Source: Actinomadura rubteroloni (GTDB taxonomy: Bacteria > Actinomycetota > Actinomycetes > Streptosporangiales > Streptosporangiaceae). Taken from it: 64,000 nucleotides of DNA. Below the pieces are notes generated by a model. That model made no database searches. It was not told the origin of the DNA and was given only the letters and a program-made list of their open reading frames with translations. This document shows, in pieces, positions 17,378-24,532 of this stretch (position 1 is its first letter; each line of letters begins with the position of its first letter). Location: contig NZ_MTBP01000006.1 of assembly GCF_002911665.1 (NCBI RefSeq), forward strand, positions 62,001-126,000. Direction: 5' to 3'. A program made the position numbers and the translations under genes.

Positions 17378-17707
17378 GTGAAGGTGAATCCCCGCCGGTC
17401 CGAAGACGTCCATCTCGTCACGGACGCGCGGCGCCCGCTGTCGGAGGACATCTCCGCACGGCAGAAGCGGTATCTGCTCTCGATGGGCCTGCGGACGTCC
17501 TGCTTCCTCGGCGCCGTGTTCGCCGGGCTCGCGCACGCGCCGTTCTGGGCCGTGGGCGTGCTCGTCCTCGGCGCGATCTTCCTGCCGTACGTGGCGGTCG
17601 TCGTGGCGAACGCGGGACGGCGCCCGGACCCGCCCGCGCGGCTGCGCGACGGGCAAAGCAGGCATCACAAGCGCGTTTCCGGGAGCCGTCCGGAAATCGG
17701 GTCGTGA
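17378..17707 (+). CDS. DUF3099 family membrane protein
   Basis: Protein of 109 residues with a polar N-terminus (VHLVTDARRPLSEDISARQKRY), two membrane helices (LRTSCFLGAVFAGLAHAPFWA and VLVLGAIFLPYVAVVVANA) and a basic tail. The RYxxxMxxRxxCF pattern and the ending PYVAVVVAN are typical of DUF3099. The function is unknown. The GTG start is set by the -10 box 6 nt upstream. The small RNA below begins about 45 bp after its stop. Confidence 0.82.
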   Translation: MKVNPRRSEDVHLVTDARRPLSEDISARQKRYLLSMGLRTSCFLGAVFAGLAHAPFWAVGVLVLGAIFLPYVAVVVANAGRRPDPPARLRDGQSRHHKRVSGSRPEIGS

Positions 17708-17714
17708 CATTCTC

Positions 17715-17746
17715 TTGACTAACTCCGGGGGGTTTCGGTGTACGAT
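17715..17746 (+). promoter_or_regulatory. Promoter of the small RNA
   Basis: TTGACT (17715-17720) and TACGAT (17741-17746), separated by 20 nt. The spacing is longer than the usual 17-19, so the exact -10 register is uncertain. A start about 6 nt after the box would put the first base right at the first hairpin. Confidence 0.5.
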
Positions 17747-17751
17747 TTGTA

Positions 17752-17868
17752 CCGGCGCTCTGGTCCCCCGTCGGAGCGCCCCTACCGGTGTTCCGGGCCC
17801 CCGTCGGAACACCGATGATGCGGCGCCGGGTGGATTGCCCCCGTATCCACCCGGCGCCGCTTTTCACT
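17752..17868 (+). ncRNA. Three-hairpin C-loop small RNA, 6C-RNA-like
   Basis: Three perfect hairpins follow each other. Stem 1 is GGCGCTC/GAGCGCC (17754-17780), stem 2 CGGTGTTCC/GGAACACCG (17786-17814), and stem 3 a 16-bp stem (17820-17835 with 17845-17860) followed by TTTTCACTTT, an intrinsic terminator. All three loops carry CCCCCGT, and loops 1 and 2 share CCCCCGTCGGA. No open frame fits. Tandem hairpins with runs of C in the loops are the hallmark of the actinobacterial 6C RNA; runs here are five C, so family membership is probable rather than certain. A promoter-like sequence lies just upstream. Length is about 115 nt. Confidence 0.7.
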
Positions 17869-18002
17869 TTCCCGATCCGGCGATTCTCCGCCGTCGCGGC
17901 TCCCTGCACAGGCCGGCCCGTCCGGCAAGGCCGTCGCGTGTCCCTTTCCGGCCAGGCCCCCCTGCCCCCGCCTCCCCCGCCGCACCAACCCGAACGGGCT
18001 AC

Positions 18003-18008
18003 TAGAAT
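18003..18008 (+). promoter_or_regulatory. Possible -10 box of the acyl-CoA dehydrogenase gene
   Basis: TAGAAT stands out in GC-rich DNA 36 nt before the start and overlaps a GAATCGAATTC element. No -35 box is clear. 17869-18000 holds no further structure I can support. Confidence 0.3.
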
Positions 18009-18041
18009 CGAATTCCAGAACACGGGTGAGGGGAAGGGGCC

Positions 18042-19196
18042 GTGATGCGCCGCACGCTCTACAACGAGGACCACGAGGCGTTCCGGGAGACCATCAGGGA
18101 CTTCGTCGCGGCCGAGGTCGCGCCGGTCTACGACGACTGGGAGCACGCCGGGCACCCGCCCCGCGACTTCTACAACAAGCTCGGCGAGCTGGGCGTCCTC
18201 GGCATCCAGGTGCCCGAGGAGTACGGCGGCGCCGGGGAGACGAGCTTCAAGTACCAGGCGGTCATCTCCGAGGAGTGCGCCCGCGCCGGGGTGAGCTTCG
18301 GCGGCTACGGCGTCCACGTCAACCTCGTCCTGCCCTACCTGCTGAAGTACGCCTCCGACGAGCAGAAGCGGCGCTGGCTGCCGCCGTTCGCGACCGGCGA
18401 GATGATGACGGCCATCGCGATGACCGAGCCCGGCACCGGCTCCGACCTCGCGGGCATGCAGACCACCGCGCGCCGCGACGGCGACCACTACGTCCTGAAC
18501 GGCGCCAAGACGTTCATCACCGGCGGCGTCCTCGCCGACCGGGTGCTGGTCGTCGCCCGGACGTCCCCGGCCACGCCGGAGAACCGCCGCGCGGGCCTGT
18601 CCATCCTCGTGGTCGACACCACGAGCGAGGGCTACACGGTCGGCCGCAAGCTGGAGAAGATCGGGCTGCGCAGCTCCGACACGGCCGAGCTGGCGTTCTC
18701 CGACGTCCGCGTGCCCGTCGAGGACCTGCTCGGCGAGGAGGGGCGCGGGTTCGAGTACCTGACGCACAACCTCGCCGAGGAGCGGCTCGGCATCGCGGTC
18801 AGCTCCTACGCGTCCGCCGCCGCGGCCGTGGAGTTCGCGCGCGCGTACGTCCAGGACCGGAACGTGTTCGGACGGCCCGTCGCGTCGTTCCAGAACACCA
18901 AGTTCGTCCTGGCCGAGTGCGCCACCGAGGTCGAGGCGGCCCGGTCCCTGGTCGACCGCGCGATCGAGGCCCTGGACGTCGGCGAGCTGACCCCCGCCGA
19001 CGCGGCCGTCGCCAAGCTGTTCTGCACCGAGGTCCAGGCGCGCGTCGTGGACAAGTGCCTGCAGCTCCACGGGGGCTACGGCTACATCCTGGAGTACCCG
19101 ATCGCCCGCCTCTACACCGACGCCCGCGTCACGCGGATCTACGGCGGGACGAGCGAGGTCCTGAAGACGATCATCGCCAAGGACATCGGCGTCTGA
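18042..19196 (+). CDS. Acyl-CoA dehydrogenase
   Basis: FAD-dependent dehydrogenase introducing the alpha-beta double bond into acyl-CoA, 383-384 residues. Blocks include MTEPGTGSD (flavin/substrate contact), YVLNGAKTFITGG and the C-terminal LHGGYGY. The C-terminal catalytic-Glu position of the MCAD type is Gly here (IYGGTSE), as in isovaleryl- and long-chain enzymes, whose Glu lies in the middle of the protein. The matching candidate is Glu247 in AEERLGIA. This suggests a branched- or long-chain substrate (inference). GTG 18042 and ATG 18045 are both possible, with GGGGAAGG upstream. Confidence 0.9.
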   Translation: MMRRTLYNEDHEAFRETIRDFVAAEVAPVYDDWEHAGHPPRDFYNKLGELGVLGIQVPEEYGGAGETSFKYQAVISEECARAGVSFGGYGVHVNLVLPYLLKYASDEQKRRWLPPFATGEMMTAIAMTEPGTGSDLAGMQTTARRDGDHYVLNGAKTFITGGVLADRVLVVARTSPATPENRRAGLSILVVDTTSEGYTVGRKLEKIGLRSSDTAELAFSDVRVPVEDLLGEEGRGFEYLTHNLAEERLGIAVSSYASAAAAVEFARAYVQDRNVFGRPVASFQNTKFVLAECATEVEAARSLVDRAIEALDVGELTPADAAVAKLFCTEVQARVVDKCLQLHGGYGYILEYPIARLYTDARVTRIYGGTSEVLKTIIAKDIGV

Positions 19197-19207
19197 TCCG
19201 GCGTTGC

Positions 19208-19213
19208 TAGCCT
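19208..19213 (+). promoter_or_regulatory. Putative -10 box of the VIT1-type gene and its mini-ORF
   Basis: TAGCCT, 6 nt before GTG 19220. If transcription is leaderless the first codon read is the mini-ORF start, not the transporter start. Confidence 0.45.
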
Positions 19214-19219
19214 GGCCCC

Positions 19220-19246
19220 GTGATGATCAACGGGCGGGTCCGGTGA
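19220..19246 (+). CDS. Possible leaderless 8-codon upstream ORF
   Basis: GTG ATG ATC AAC GGG CGG GTC CGG TGA encodes VMINGRVR. The start lies 6 nt after a TANNNT box, and the TGA overlaps the GTG start of the transporter gene as GTGA. This arrangement would couple transporter translation to the mini-ORF. Nothing else supports it, so it is a proposal. Confidence 0.35.
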   Translation: MMINGRVR

Positions 19247-19959
19247 CGCAGGAGGCTCAGGTCACCGCGCTGCTCGCGCGGCGTGCGGCGCAGGTGCAGC
19301 AGGGCGGCGCGCGGGCGGCGGTGCTCGGCGTGAACGACGGGCTCGTCAGCACGCTGTGCCTCGTGCTCGCGGTGGCGGGCGCGGGCTCGGGGGCGCACGC
19401 CGTCCGGCTCGCCGGGCTGGCCGGGCTGCTCGCGGGCGCGGTGTCGATGGCGGCCGGCGAGTGGATCTCGGTGAAGGCGCAGGTGGAGCTGTTCCAGGGC
19501 GTCCTGGCGGACCTGCGCGACCTCGTCCGCGACCACCCCTCGGTGCTCGGCGGAAAGCTGGAGGACACCTTCCGCACCGCCGGGTTCTCCCCCGCCACCG
19601 CCAGCGGCGCCGCCGCCGAGGTCGCCGCCGACGGCGAGCGCCTGTACGCGGCGTCGGCGCGCGAGGTCGTCGGCGTCAACCCGGCCGAGCTGGGGTCGCC
19701 GTGGACGGCCGCGCTGTCGTCGTTCGCGCTGTTCGCGCTCGGCTCGGCGGCGCCGCTGCTGCCCTGGCTGGTCGCCGACGGGACGGTCGCGGTCGTCACG
19801 TCGATCGGGCTGACGGGCCTGGCCGGGCTCGCGGTCGGCGGCGTCGTCGCGCACTCCAGCGGCCGGCCCGTCCGCTACGGCGCGCTGCGGCAGCTCCTGA
19901 TCATCCTGCTGTCGTCGGGCGTCACCTACGGCGCGGGCGTCCTGTTCGGGACGGTCTGA
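19243..19959 (+). CDS. VIT1/CCC1-type transporter
   Basis: Integral membrane protein of 238 residues in the family of vacuolar iron/manganese transporters. The N-terminal LLARRAAQVQQGGARAAV leads into the first conserved helix, VLGVNDGLVSTLCLVLAVAG, and the second, AGAVSMAAGEWISVKAQ, which carries the family's Met and Glu. Three more helices form the C-terminal half, with a cytosolic helical segment between (likely metal-binding). Probably exports Fe2+ or Mn2+. An in-frame TTG at 19204 is less likely because it lies upstream of the -10 box. The 3' end overlaps the convergent gene by 38 bp. Confidence 0.85.
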   Translation: MTQEAQVTALLARRAAQVQQGGARAAVLGVNDGLVSTLCLVLAVAGAGSGAHAVRLAGLAGLLAGAVSMAAGEWISVKAQVELFQGVLADLRDLVRDHPSVLGGKLEDTFRTAGFSPATASGAAAEVAADGERLYAASAREVVGVNPAELGSPWTAALSSFALFALGSAAPLLPWLVADGTVAVVTSIGLTGLAGLAVGGVVAHSSGRPVRYGALRQLLIILLSSGVTYGAGVLFGTV

Positions 19960-20710
19960 CGCGGGCGAGCGCCCCGGCCAGCGCCGCCGGGGCGCCGACG
20001 AGCGACGGGCCGTACCAGGTGAGGTAACGGCCGCTGACGAGCGCGGCGGGCAGGCCGGGGAAGGCCTCCGGGCCGTCCCCGGCGGTGAAGGCGTACGGCT
20101 CGTCGGGCAGGACGACCAGGTCGGCGCCGGACGCGGTCAGCTCCTCCAGCGCGACCTTCGGGTAGCGCTCGGGGTGCCCGGCGTAGACGTTGGCGACGCC
20201 GAGCCGCGCGAGGACGTCCCCGGCGAAGGTGTCGCGGCCGAGGACCATCCATGGCCGCCGCCAGATCGGGACGATCGCGCGGCGCGGCGGGCCGGGCGTG
20301 TGCGCAGCCCAGACGCGGGCGGCGTCGTCCAGCCAGCCGGGCACCGGGAGCCCGCAGCCTTCGGCCAGCATCCGGCGCAGCGAGACCAGCGCGCCGTCCA
20401 CCGTGCGGATCTCGGTCATCCAGACCGGGACGCCCGCCGCGCGCAGCGCCGCCACGTCCGGGGCCCGGTTCTCCTCGGCGTTGCCGACGACGAGGTCGGG
20501 TTCCAGCGCGCGGATCGCGTCCAGGTCGGGGTTCTTGGTGCCCCGGATCCGGACGACGTCCAGGCCGACGGGGTGGGAGCACCAGTCGGTGGCGCCGACG
20601 AGCAGGCCCGGCGCGGTCACGGCGAGCGTCTCGGTCAGCGACGGGACGAGCGAGACCACGCGCCGGACGGGCCGCCGCACCGGCACGTCCGCGCCGGTGT
20701 CGTCCCTCAC
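19922..20710 (-). CDS. Cobalamin-binding, BtuF-like protein without signal peptide
   Basis: Protein of 262 residues of the helical-backbone metal/vitamin receptor fold. Characteristic parts are VVSLVPSLTETL, VGATDWCSHPVG, LDAIRALEPDLVVGNAEENR and YPKVALEEL. Binding proteins of this family are usually secreted lipoproteins, but this one has no signal peptide or lipobox: the domain begins about 15 residues after the GTG. The start overlaps the IcmF stop by 4 bp, so it is co-translated with a B12-dependent mutase. A cytosolic role in holding or delivering cobalamin for IcmF is plausible (inference). No BtuC/D genes are nearby. Confidence 0.8.
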   Translation of the reverse strand: MRDDTGADVPVRRPVRRVVSLVPSLTETLAVTAPGLLVGATDWCSHPVGLDVVRIRGTKNPDLDAIRALEPDLVVGNAEENRAPDVAALRAAGVPVWMTEIRTVDGALVSLRRMLAEGCGLPVPGWLDDAARVWAAHTPGPPRRAIVPIWRRPWMVLGRDTFAGDVLARLGVANVYAGHPERYPKVALEELTASGADLVVLPDEPYAFTAGDGPEAFPGLPAALVSGRYLTWYGPSLVGAPAALAGALARVRPSRTGRPRRR

Positions 20711-23700
20711 ACGTTCCGCCGGTACTGGCCGCCGACCTCGAAGAACGCGTCGGAGATCTGCTGGAGGGTGCAGACGCGGGCGGCGTCCATCAGCGCCGCG
20801 AACACGTTGCCGCCCGACCGCGCCGTCTCCCGCAGCGCGGCGAGCGCGGCGACGGCCTCGTCCCGGTGCGCCTGCCGGAACGCCCGGACGCGGTCGAGCT
20901 GCGACCGCTTCTCGGCCTCGGTCGCGCGGGCCAGCTCGACGCGCCGCTCCTCCTTCTCCTCCTCGGCGGGCAGGAAGGTGTTCACGCCGATCAGCGGGAG
21001 CGAGCCGTCGTGCTTGCGGCGCTCGTAGAGCATCGACTCGTCCTGGATGCGCCCGCGCTGGTAGCCGGTCTCCATCGCGCCGAGGACGCCGCCGCGCTCG
21101 CTGATCCGGTCGAACTCGGCGAGCACGGCGGCCTCGACCAGGTCGGTCAGCTCGTCCACGATGAACGAGCCTTGCAGCGGGTTCTCGTTCATCGCGAGGC
21201 CCCACTCGCGGTTGATGACGAGCTGGATCGCCAGCGCGCGGCGGACGGACTCGGCGGTCGGCGTCGTCACGGCCTCGTCGTAGGCGTTGGTGTGGAGGCT
21301 GTTGCAGTTGTCGTAGATCGCGATGAGCGCCTGGAGCGTCGTCCGGATGTCGTTGAAGTGCATCTCCTGCGCGTGCAGGGACCGCCCGGACGTCTGGACG
21401 TGGTACTTCAGCTTCTGGCTGCGCTCGTTCGCCCCGTACCGGTCGCGCATCGCCACGGCCCAGACCCGCCGCGCGACGCGGCCGAGGACGGTGTACTCGG
21501 GGTCCATGCCGTTGGAGAAGAAGAACGACAGGTTGGGGGCGAAGTCGTCCACGTCCATGCCGCGCGCGAGATAGGACTCGACGTAGGTGAACCCGTTGGC
21601 GAGCGTGAACGCGAGCTGGCTGATGGGGTTCGCCCCGGCCTCGGCGATGTGGTAGCCGGAGATCGACACCGAGTAGAAGTTGCGGACGCCGTGGTCGATG
21701 AACCACTGCTGGACGTCGCCCATCATCCGCAGCGCGAACTCGGTGGAGAAGATGCAGGTGTTCTGGCCCTGGTCCTCCTTGAGGATGTCGGCCTGGACGG
21801 TCCCGCGCACGGTCCGCAGCACCTCGGCGCGGACGCGCTCGGCCTCCTCGGGGACGGGCTCGCGGCCGTGCTCGGCGCGGAAGGCGTCCAGGCCCTGGTC
21901 GATCGCGGTGTTGAGGAAGAACGCGAGGATCGCCGGGGCCGGGCCGTTGATCGTCATGGACACCGAGGTCGTCGGCGCGGCGAGGTCGAAGCCCGCGTAG
22001 AGCGCCTTCATGTCGTCCAGCGTGGCGATCGAGACGCCGGACGTGCCGACCTTGCCGTAGATGTCGGGGCGTTCGTCGGGGTCGCGGCCGTAGAGCGTCA
22101 CCGAGTCGAACGCGGTGGACAGCCGCGTCGCGGGCTGGCCCTCCGACAGCAGCTTGAAGCGGCGGTTGGTGCGGAACGGGTCGCCCTCGCCCGCGAACAT
22201 GCGGGCCGGGTCCTCGCCGTCGCACTTGAACGGGAAGACGCCGGCGGTGAACGGGAACCGTCCGGGCAGGTTCTCGGCGCGCAGGAACCGCAGCAGCTCG
22301 CCGTGGTCGGTGTAGCGGGGCAGCGCGACGCGCGGGATCCGGCTGCCCGACAGGGACTCGCGGGTGAGGGCGGTGCGCAGCTCGCGGTCGCGGATCCGGA
22401 CGACCTGCTCGTCCCCCGAGTACGCCTCGACCAGCGCGGGCCAGCCGTCGATCAGCGCAGCGTTCTCCGGCGCGACGTCGCGGCGGGCGGCGTCGAGCAG
22501 GCCGTCCACCTCGGCCGTGTCCGTCAGCTCGGCGCGGACCTCGGCCAGCCGCTGGACGCGCCGGACCGCCACCGCCTGCCGGTCCGTTTCGGCGTGGTAG
22601 GACCGGACGGTCTCGGCGATCTCCGCCAGGTACCGGACGCGGCCCGGCGGCAGCGCCTGCGCGGCCCGGGTGGACGTCCGGGTGGCCACGGCGGGCAGCG
22701 CGCCTTCTTCCACCGGCAGGCCGTGCTCGACGAGCAGGTCGCGCAGGTGGAGGTAGAGCGCGGTGACGCCGTCGTCGTCGAACGTCGCGGCGCTCGTGCC
22801 GAACACCGGCATGTCGTCCGGACGGGCGGTGAAGTCCTCCCGGTTGCGGAGCATCTGCCGGGACACGTCGCGCAGCGCGTCCTCGGCGCCGCGCCGCTCG
22901 AACTTGTTGATCGCCACGACGTCGGCGAAGTCGAGCATGTCGATCTTCTCGAGCTGGGACGCGGCGCCGAACTCGGGCGTCATGACGTACAGGGACGCGT
23001 CGGCGAGCGGGACGACGGCCGCGTCGCCCTGCCCGATCCCGGGCGTCTCCAGGATCACCAGGTCGTATCCGGCGGCCTTGCAGGCGTCGAGCACGCCCTC
23101 GATGCCGTCCGGCAGCTCGCGGGCGCCGCGCGTGGCGAGGGACCGGAAGAAGACGTGGTCGCCGTCCAGGGCGTTCATGCGGATCCGGTCGCCGAGCAGC
23201 GCGCCGCCGCCGCGCCGCCGGGTCGGGTCGACGGCGAGGACGGCGACGCGCAGCTTGTCGCGCTGGTCCGCCCGCAGGCGGCGGACCAGCTCGTCGGTCA
23301 GCGACGACTTGCCGGACCCGCCGGTGCCGGTGATGCCGAGGACGGGCACCCGGCGGCGCCCGGCGGCCGCCGCCAGCGCCGCGCGGTCGGCGTCGGGCAG
23401 CCGGCCCGCCTCCAGGCAGGTGATCGCGCGGGCCAGCGCGCGGCGGTCCCCGGCGAGGACGGCGTCCACGGCGGGCGGCGCGGCCGTGAGGTCGACGTCG
23501 CAGTCGCGGACCAGCTCGTTGATCATGCCGGGCAGGCCGAGGCGCTGGCCGTCGTCCGGGGAGAAGATCCGCACCCCGGCGCGGGCCAGCCGCGCGATCT
23601 CCTCGGCGACGATCACCCCGCCGCCCCCGCCGAAGACCCGGACGTGCCCGGCTCCGGCCTCGGCGAGCGCCCGCGCCAGGTACTCGAAGTACTCGACGTG

Positions 23701-23934
23701 GCCGCCCTGGTAGGAGCTGATCGCGACGCCCTGCGCGTCCTCCTCCAGGACGGCGTCGACGACCTCGCGGACGGACCGGTCGTGCCCGAGGTGGACGACC
23801 TCGGCGCCCTGCGCCTGGAGGATCCGCCGCATGATGTTGATCGCCGCGTCGTGGCCGTCGAACAGGGCGGCGGCCGTCACGAACCGCACCGGGTGGACCG
23901 GCACGTGCAGGGCGTTCGCGTCCGGTCCGGCCAT
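20707..23934 (-). CDS. icmF: Fused isobutyryl-CoA mutase (IcmF)
   Basis: Adenosylcobalamin-dependent enzyme interconverting isobutyryl-CoA and butyryl-CoA, 1075 residues. An N-terminal B12 domain (DGHDAA with His28) is followed by a MeaB-like G-protein chaperone domain with Walker A GTGGSGKSS (203-211) and then the substrate-binding TIM barrel. Two residues separate IcmF from methylmalonyl-CoA mutase: Phe in TAGVFPFK and Gln in DQGQNTC, where the mutase has Tyr and Arg. Both are of the IcmF type here. ATG 23934 has GGAGGCGG upstream. It shares an AT-rich region with the divergent MarR gene. Confidence 0.93.
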   Translation of the reverse strand: MAGPDANALHVPVHPVRFVTAAALFDGHDAAINIMRRILQAQGAEVVHLGHDRSVREVVDAVLEEDAQGVAISSYQGGHVEYFEYLARALAEAGAGHVRVFGGGGGVIVAEEIARLARAGVRIFSPDDGQRLGLPGMINELVRDCDVDLTAAPPAVDAVLAGDRRALARAITCLEAGRLPDADRAALAAAAGRRRVPVLGITGTGGSGKSSLTDELVRRLRADQRDKLRVAVLAVDPTRRRGGGALLGDRIRMNALDGDHVFFRSLATRGARELPDGIEGVLDACKAAGYDLVILETPGIGQGDAAVVPLADASLYVMTPEFGAASQLEKIDMLDFADVVAINKFERRGAEDALRDVSRQMLRNREDFTARPDDMPVFGTSAATFDDDGVTALYLHLRDLLVEHGLPVEEGALPAVATRTSTRAAQALPPGRVRYLAEIAETVRSYHAETDRQAVAVRRVQRLAEVRAELTDTAEVDGLLDAARRDVAPENAALIDGWPALVEAYSGDEQVVRIRDRELRTALTRESLSGSRIPRVALPRYTDHGELLRFLRAENLPGRFPFTAGVFPFKCDGEDPARMFAGEGDPFRTNRRFKLLSEGQPATRLSTAFDSVTLYGRDPDERPDIYGKVGTSGVSIATLDDMKALYAGFDLAAPTTSVSMTINGPAPAILAFFLNTAIDQGLDAFRAEHGREPVPEEAERVRAEVLRTVRGTVQADILKEDQGQNTCIFSTEFALRMMGDVQQWFIDHGVRNFYSVSISGYHIAEAGANPISQLAFTLANGFTYVESYLARGMDVDDFAPNLSFFFSNGMDPEYTVLGRVARRVWAVAMRDRYGANERSQKLKYHVQTSGRSLHAQEMHFNDIRTTLQALIAIYDNCNSLHTNAYDEAVTTPTAESVRRALAIQLVINREWGLAMNENPLQGSFIVDELTDLVEAAVLAEFDRISERGGVLGAMETGYQRGRIQDESMLYERRKHDGSLPLIGVNTFLPAEEEKEERRVELARATEAEKRSQLDRVRAFRQAHRDEAVAALAALRETARSGGNVFAALMDAARVCTLQQISDAFFEVGGQYRRNV

Positions 23935-23951
23935 GTCCGCCTCCGACTTGC

Positions 23952-23982
23952 TTGGACGTCAAATATTTGGAAGCTAAAATAG
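23952..23982. promoter_or_regulatory. Candidate operator between icmF and marR-type gene
   Basis: AT-rich direct repeats TTGGACGTCAAATATT (23952-23967) and TTGGAAGCTAAAATAG (23967-23982), 15 bp apart. A perfect 10-bp palindrome, CAAATATTTG, is at 23960-23969. They lie within 20 bp of the icmF ribosome-binding site and 38 bp from the regulator's -10 box, so one protein could control both genes. Confidence 0.45.
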
Positions 23983-24019
23983 TTTCCGTGCGCGCGTCCG
24001 TCAAGCGACCCCGGTGGCC

Positions 24020-24025
24020 TACGGT
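24020..24025 (+). promoter_or_regulatory. Putative leaderless -10 box of the MarR-type gene
   Basis: TACGGT, 6 nt before GTG 24032, with no Shine-Dalgarno between. Confidence 0.5.
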
Positions 24026-24031
24026 GGGCCG

Positions 24032-24532
24032 GTGACCAGTCGTCCCCTCGACCCCATCGGCGAGGCGCACCGGCAGTGGAGCGCCCGCTGGCCCGCGCAC
24101 GCCGACCAGATGGCCGCCGTGACGTCCGTCATGCGCGCCCAGCAGATCCTGCTCGGGCGCGTCGAGGGCGTCCTCAAGCCGCACGGGCTGACGTTCGCCG
24201 CCTACGAGGCCCTGCGGCTGCTCGCGTTCACCCGCGCGGGCGAGCTGCCGATGGGCAAGATGGGCGAGCGGCTCATGGTCCATCCCGCCTCGGTGACCAA
24301 CGTGATCGGACGGCTGGAGCGGCGCGGGCTCGTCACCCGGCGCCCCTCCCCCGGCGACCGGCGGATCGTCCTCGCCGAGATCACCCCGGCGGGCCGCGAG
24401 CTGGCCGAGACCGCCACCGAGGCCCTGCACGACGCGGGGTTCGGGCTGCCCGACCTCACCGCCGAGCAGGCCGCCGCGATCACCGGCGCGCTGCGGGCCG
24501 TGCGGGTGTCGGCGGGGGAACTCGGTCCCTGA
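24032..24532 (+). CDS. MarR family transcriptional regulator
   Basis: Winged-helix dimeric regulator of 166 residues. The DNA-binding part is recognisable from LGRVEGVLKPHGLTFAAYEAL through MGERLMVHPASVTNVIGRLE (recognition helix) to the wing RRPSPGDRRIVLAEITPAG. Dimerisation helices occupy both ends. Its position, divergent from the IcmF operon and next to AT-rich repeats, suggests that it controls that operon and responds to an acyl-CoA or related ligand (inference). The C-terminus overlaps the convergent MFS gene by 53 bp. Confidence 0.88.
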   Translation: MTSRPLDPIGEAHRQWSARWPAHADQMAAVTSVMRAQQILLGRVEGVLKPHGLTFAAYEALRLLAFTRAGELPMGKMGERLMVHPASVTNVIGRLERRGLVTRRPSPGDRRIVLAEITPAGRELAETATEALHDAGFGLPDLTAEQAAAITGALRAVRVSAGELGP

